Shown: positions 60,629 to 64,000 of the stretch, in pieces
How positions within the stretch are numbered: position 1 is the first letter of the stretch
Layout: each line of letters begins with the position of its first letter
Origin: CAZKAP01 sp964550895
GTDB lineage: Bacteria > Bacteroidota > Bacteroidia > Flavobacteriales > Flavobacteriaceae
DNA: 64,000 nt
Direction: 5' to 3'
NCBI GenBank assembly: GCA_964550895.1
Contig: CAZKAP010000010.1
Coordinates: 5,954-69,953, forward strand
Notes under the pieces: model-generated
The model's database searches: none
Seen by the model: the letters and a program-made list of their open reading frames with translations, nothing else
What the model was told of the DNA's origin: nothing
Made by a program: the position numbers and the translations under genes

Positions 60629-63547
60629 CTATTCCATGAGCGAATCGTAGATGACCTGCTGAATGCGGGTCCGAAGCTCCGTGGTGATCAGCAGATTGTT
60701 CCGGGCCGAGGGGTAGGTCCGGTTGGAAAGAAACACGTACACGATTTCCTCTTCGGGGTCGGCCCAGGTGTAGGTTCCCGTGAAGCCGCTATGGCCGAAG
60801 CTCTTGCGCGAAACGCAACCGCAGGTCGGCCCCCGGTCTTTGAGCTGGGGCTTATCGAATCCCACTCCCCTGCGTACGTTCTTATCGCAGAAATAGCAGG
60901 TATTGAACTTGTTGATGGTACGGGAATTCAAATAGGTCTTTCCACCGTAGTAGCCGCCCTGCAGGTACATCTGCATGATCTTGGCCACATCCAGGGCATT
61001 GCTGAATAATCCGGCATGGCCCCCTACACCCCCGAGCATGGCGGCCCCCTTATCGTTTACGTAACCCTGTATCCGGCTGTACCGGAAATAACTGTCCTCT
61101 TCCGTGGGTACGATCCGCTCACGGGGTACCCGGGCCAGCGGGTTGAACAAGGTGTGGCTAGCCCCCAGCGGGCGGTACAGCAGAGAATCGGCCAGGCGGT
61201 CGAGCGGGATACCGTAGGTCTGTTCAATGTATTTCTTAAAGACATAGTAGCCTACATCGCTATACCGGTAGCGGTTGGATTTCAGGTCCTGATCGGCAAT
61301 TCGGGTATACATGCTGTCCGGGTAGGAATCCATCAGGTACAGGTTTTCATTGACCCGTATGCTAAAACCTTCGGCGGGTTCATAACGGTACAACTTACGG
61401 GAAGGCCGTTTTTTGCGGTCCAGGGTGTTGGCATAGAACGGAATCCAGGCGGGCAGTCCCCCATAATGCGCCAGGGCCCTCAGAACCGTAACCTTACGCA
61501 GATCCGAGGCGCGGAATTCGGTCAAAAGATCATCGAAATGATCGTTCAGGTCGATCTTCCCTTCTTCTTCCATCTTCATCAATATGGGAAGGGTGGCCAG
61601 TATCTTGGTCAGGGATGCCAGGTCGTAGAGGTCGTCCTTTCCTACCCTGCGTTCCCCCACATAGGTATAGCTGCCGAATGCCCGATTGTATATGACCTTA
61701 CCCTTACGCGCCACCAGGACCTGGGCCCCGGGGAACATGGCCGAATCGAGCCCGTGCTGTACCAGGGTATCCACCCGGCTAAGTTTACGGCTGTCCATAC
61801 CCACCCGTTCCGGTAGACTGAATCCCAGACGCCTCAGGGCGCTGCGGCTCAGGCCCGTTCCGGCCGGTTCTCCCTGATAGATGCTTACCGGTAAGCGGCC
61901 CGTGATTTCGATAGCCCCGAAAACGGCTTCGGCGGCCTTGGCCTGGGCCAGTTCCGAATTCTGATAGGCGCAGAGTATGGCATCGAGCCCCTCCATAAAC
62001 TGCACATCCGCCAGGGCATAGGGCGAGGCGAAGGAAACCAGTAAGGTGTTGCTGCCCTTGTGTCCGGCTATCGCCTTAAGCAGCTGGAGGTCTTTGGGTC
62101 GGAAGGTGTAGGGTGCATAAGGCGAGCGGGAATCCGTATGATACCCCACTATAATGGTATTGTACGCATCCAGCATTGCGGTATTCCCTCTCAGGTCCTC
62201 CGCATCGAGGGCCGTTACCTCCGTGTAGTTCTGCAACCGTTCCTGGAAAATGCGACCGCTGCGGTCCCCGATTCCCACATAGGCGACCTGGCTCCGTTCC
62301 AGGGCACGCACGGGCACCAGGGATAGCGGGTCCCTGACCAGGGTCAGGCTGGATTCTACGAGCCGCTCGTTAAGCACTTCGTATTCGGGCAGGTCGAGTT
62401 CGGCTGGGCTGTCGCTGGTAAAGGTAAAGGAGGCCAGGTCCTGGTTCAGCCCTGCCCTCGCCTTGGCCATCAGGATCTTCTGCACCGAAGTGGTCAGCCT
62501 GAGGTCGCTGAGTTCGTTGGCCCGTGCCGCTTCCACGATCCTGCGGTGGGCGCGTACGGCATCCTCGGGCATCAGCAGTATATCGTTACCGGCCAGGAAA
62601 GCCTCGAGCTCCACGTCCCCCTCGCGGGCGAAATTGGCAGCGGCCTTCATATTGAGCGCATCGGTGATCACCAGACCCTTGAACCCGAGTTCGCCCAGGA
62701 GCAGGCCGTCGATCACCTTCCTGGAAAGGGAAGAGGGAAAACCGGGCCGGGACTCGAGTGCGGGTATACCCAGATGGGCCACCATAACCGAGGATACTCC
62801 CCGTTCGATCAGGGCCCTGTAGGGATAGAGTTCCACCGAATCCAATCGCTTGCGGTCCGCAGAAACATACGGCAATTCCTTATGGGAATCCTTGGACGTA
62901 TCCCCGTGTCCGGGAAAGTGCTTCAGGCTAGTCAGCAGGCCCTCCGACTGCATACCCGACATCAGGGAAGCCGCGCTCCGGGTCACGGCACGGGGATTCT
63001 CTCCGAAGGAGCGGTTACCTATGATGGGGTTGGCCGGATTGGTGTTGATATCTACGACGGGGGCGAAATTCAGGTGAATCCCCATGGCACGGCACTGCCT
63101 GCCGATCTGGGCACCCATCTCATAGATCAGACTGGTATCCCGTACGGCGCCCAGGGCCATATTCCACGGATAGGAGGTGGTTCCCGTAAGCCTCATCGCC
63201 AACCCCCATTCGGCATCGATGGCAATAAGCAAAGGTATGTTTGCCGCCTTCTGGAATCGGACGATCAGTTCCCGAACGCGCTGCGGTTCGGCCTTTGAAA
63301 ATATCAGTCCCCCTATTTTTCCCTCGGCGACCCAATTCTCGATCTCGCCGAGGCGCGCCTCACTGGCTCCGCTGGGAACCTGTATCATAAACAGTTGGCC
63401 AACCTTCTGCTCGAGCGACAAATCAGGGAGCAGGCTCTGCACCCACAGGGCCTGCCCCAGGCTGTCGGCGGCGACCAGGGGATGCCTCTGGGCTCTTGCG
63501 CCCAGGGTACACAAAACGAAAAACAAAAGCAGGTAAAAATTCCTCAT
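60629..63547 (-). CDS. Glycoside hydrolase family 3 (NagZ-like) fused to a serine beta-lactamase-fold domain
   Basis: 972 residues. Signal peptide (about 1-20, LLLFFVLCTLGARAQ). The N-terminal GH3 part (about 30-370) has the beta-N-acetylglucosaminidase loop KHFPGHGDTSKDSH (about 208-221) and the nucleophile region LVITDALNMKA (about 295). A GH3 C-terminal-like domain follows (to about 580). The last 380 residues are a class C beta-lactamase/DD-peptidase-like fold with the nucleophile SLTK (about 644-647), YSD and HSGF motifs. This fusion is widespread in Bacteroidota and is assigned to peptidoglycan turnover. Exported to the periplasm or surface. Confidence 0.93.
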   Translation of the reverse strand: MRNFYLLLFFVLCTLGARAQRHPLVAADSLGQALWVQSLLPDLSLEQKVGQLFMIQVPSGASEARLGEIENWVAEGKIGGLIFSKAEPQRVRELIVRFQKAANIPLLIAIDAEWGLAMRLTGTTSYPWNMALGAVRDTSLIYEMGAQIGRQCRAMGIHLNFAPVVDINTNPANPIIGNRSFGENPRAVTRSAASLMSGMQSEGLLTSLKHFPGHGDTSKDSHKELPYVSADRKRLDSVELYPYRALIERGVSSVMVAHLGIPALESRPGFPSSLSRKVIDGLLLGELGFKGLVITDALNMKAAANFAREGDVELEAFLAGNDILLMPEDAVRAHRRIVEAARANELSDLRLTTSVQKILMAKARAGLNQDLASFTFTSDSPAELDLPEYEVLNERLVESSLTLVRDPLSLVPVRALERSQVAYVGIGDRSGRIFQERLQNYTEVTALDAEDLRGNTAMLDAYNTIIVGYHTDSRSPYAPYTFRPKDLQLLKAIAGHKGSNTLLVSFASPYALADVQFMEGLDAILCAYQNSELAQAKAAEAVFGAIEITGRLPVSIYQGEPAGTGLSRSALRRLGFSLPERVGMDSRKLSRVDTLVQHGLDSAMFPGAQVLVARKGKVIYNRAFGSYTYVGERRVGKDDLYDLASLTKILATLPILMKMEEEGKIDLNDHFDDLLTEFRASDLRKVTVLRALAHYGGLPAWIPFYANTLDRKKRPSRKLYRYEPAEGFSIRVNENLYLMDSYPDSMYTRIADQDLKSNRYRYSDVGYYVFKKYIEQTYGIPLDRLADSLLYRPLGASHTLFNPLARVPRERIVPTEEDSYFRYSRIQGYVNDKGAAMLGGVGGHAGLFSNALDVAKIMQMYLQGGYYGGKTYLNSRTINKFNTCYFCDKNVRRGVGFDKPQLKDRGPTCGCVSRKSFGHSGFTGTYTWADPEEEIVYVFLSNRTYPSARNNLLITTELRTRIQQVIYDSLME

Positions 63548-63623
63548 CCTCTAATGCTAACCACACAACATCCCAATTATTGTAGTACCCTCACAAAGCT
63601 GGCCTCTGAGGTAGTACCCGGTA

Positions 63624-64000
63624 TCAGAAGAAACGGGCGTGCCAGCTCTCCAGGGCAGAAACTTCCCAGTTTTCCAGGTACTCCCCTTTGTTGGTTACCA
63701 GGTTGTTAAAGACTACAGTAGTGGGCGATACGGCCCGATCGGCGGCCATCTTGCGGAAGTCTTCCAGGGACTTATGGGCCAGGTATTCGCCCTGCTTGTA
63801 GGTGACGTTCATGCGATCCAGCAGCACCAGGTCGAACTGCCGTTCCAGCTCCTGTATAAAACGCACGGATGCATCTATGGAGCAACCCGAGGCGGCATTG
63901 CCCGATTGATCCAGCGCAATGACAATAAAACGCCGGTACGGCAAATCGTATCCTGCCCTGAGGCTGGCTCCGTGCGCGGTCCACTGTTGCAGAAACTCGC
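63624..64000 (-). CDS. Conserved Bacteroidota protein of unknown function, C-terminal part
   Basis: The frame stays open to the right edge, so the start lies outside the window. At least 125 residues are visible, from EFLQQWTAHGASLRAGYDLP onward through RFIVIALDQSGNAASGCSID and ERQFDLVLLDRMNVTYKQGE to the end ALESWHARFF. Homologues in flavobacterial annotations are often called ABC transporter ATPase, but no Walker motif is present in the visible part and I regard that name as unreliable. Function unknown. Confidence 0.75.
   Translation of the reverse strand, partial: EFLQQWTAHGASLRAGYDLPYRRFIVIALDQSGNAASGCSIDASVRFIQELERQFDLVLLDRMNVTYKQGEYLAHKSLEDFRKMAADRAVSPTTVVFNNLVTNKGEYLENWEVSALESWHARFF

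Overview
The window reads as chromosomal DNA of a marine Flavobacteriia member (Bacteroidota, probably Flavobacteriaceae). Evidence is the gliding genes gldF and gldG beside dnaN, a C-terminal type IX secretion sorting domain on a giant surface protein, a bacillithiol gene (bshA), TTG-N19/20-TAnnTTTG-type promoter signals, and OmpA and lipoprotein architectures common in that class. Base composition is mosaic: most genes are GC-rich (for example 38 of 60 G+C at 23581-23640), but several segments are strikingly AT-rich (20 of 60 at 29401-29460), as expected where polysaccharide genes have been exchanged. Genus is not determinable by eye; a Robiginitalea-like organism is only a guess.

Layout. 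1-7.2 kb holds housekeeping genes: dnaN (partial), gldG, gldF, a monooxygenase-fold protein and a SAM hydrolase-fold protein on the minus strand, then phoH, purC and a YwqE/CpsB-type tyrosine phosphatase on the plus strand. 7.3-16.5 kb is one 3077-residue secreted protein (propeller, malectin, Kelch, eight PKD domains, sorting domain). 16.8-23 kb carries the export machinery (Wzc kinase, Wza lipoprotein) and 4-amino-sugar genes (PglF-like dehydratase interrupted by a 10-N gap, DegT aminotransferase). 23.2-47 kb is an exopolysaccharide synthesis locus: UDP-glucuronate and its 4-epimerase, a beta-helix lipoprotein, flippase, seven glycosyltransferases, a decayed IS3 element, polymerase, GDP-fucose genes, UDP-N-acetyl-L-fucosamine genes (CapE/F/G types) and the initiating sugar-phosphate transferase. 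47.3-50.1 kb carries a calcium-binding repeat lipoprotein and a membrane-anchored HNH protein. 50.3-58 kb is a sulfation block: HAD and ATP-grasp proteins, cysQ, a doubled DUF2061 protein, cysC, cysD, cysN and two tandem sulfotransferases. 58-64 kb returns to general genes: OmpA-like porin, bshA, a GH3/beta-lactamase fusion and a partial gene.

How it fits together. The locus has every step of a Wzy-dependent exopolysaccharide pathway: priming transferase, glycosyltransferases, flippase, polymerase, Wzc/Wza export and the Wzc phosphatase. Predicted sugar donors are uronic acids, L-fucose, N-acetyl-L-fucosamine and a 4-amino-4,6-dideoxy sugar. The neighbouring genes make PAPS, remove the by-product PAP and include two sulfotransferases, while no PAPS or sulfite reductase is present. 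The most economical reading is a sulfated, fucose- and uronate-containing exopolysaccharide, with a giant carbohydrate-binding surface protein and two modular lipoproteins encoded in the same locus. This is the most interesting system in the window; its chemistry is inferred and untested.
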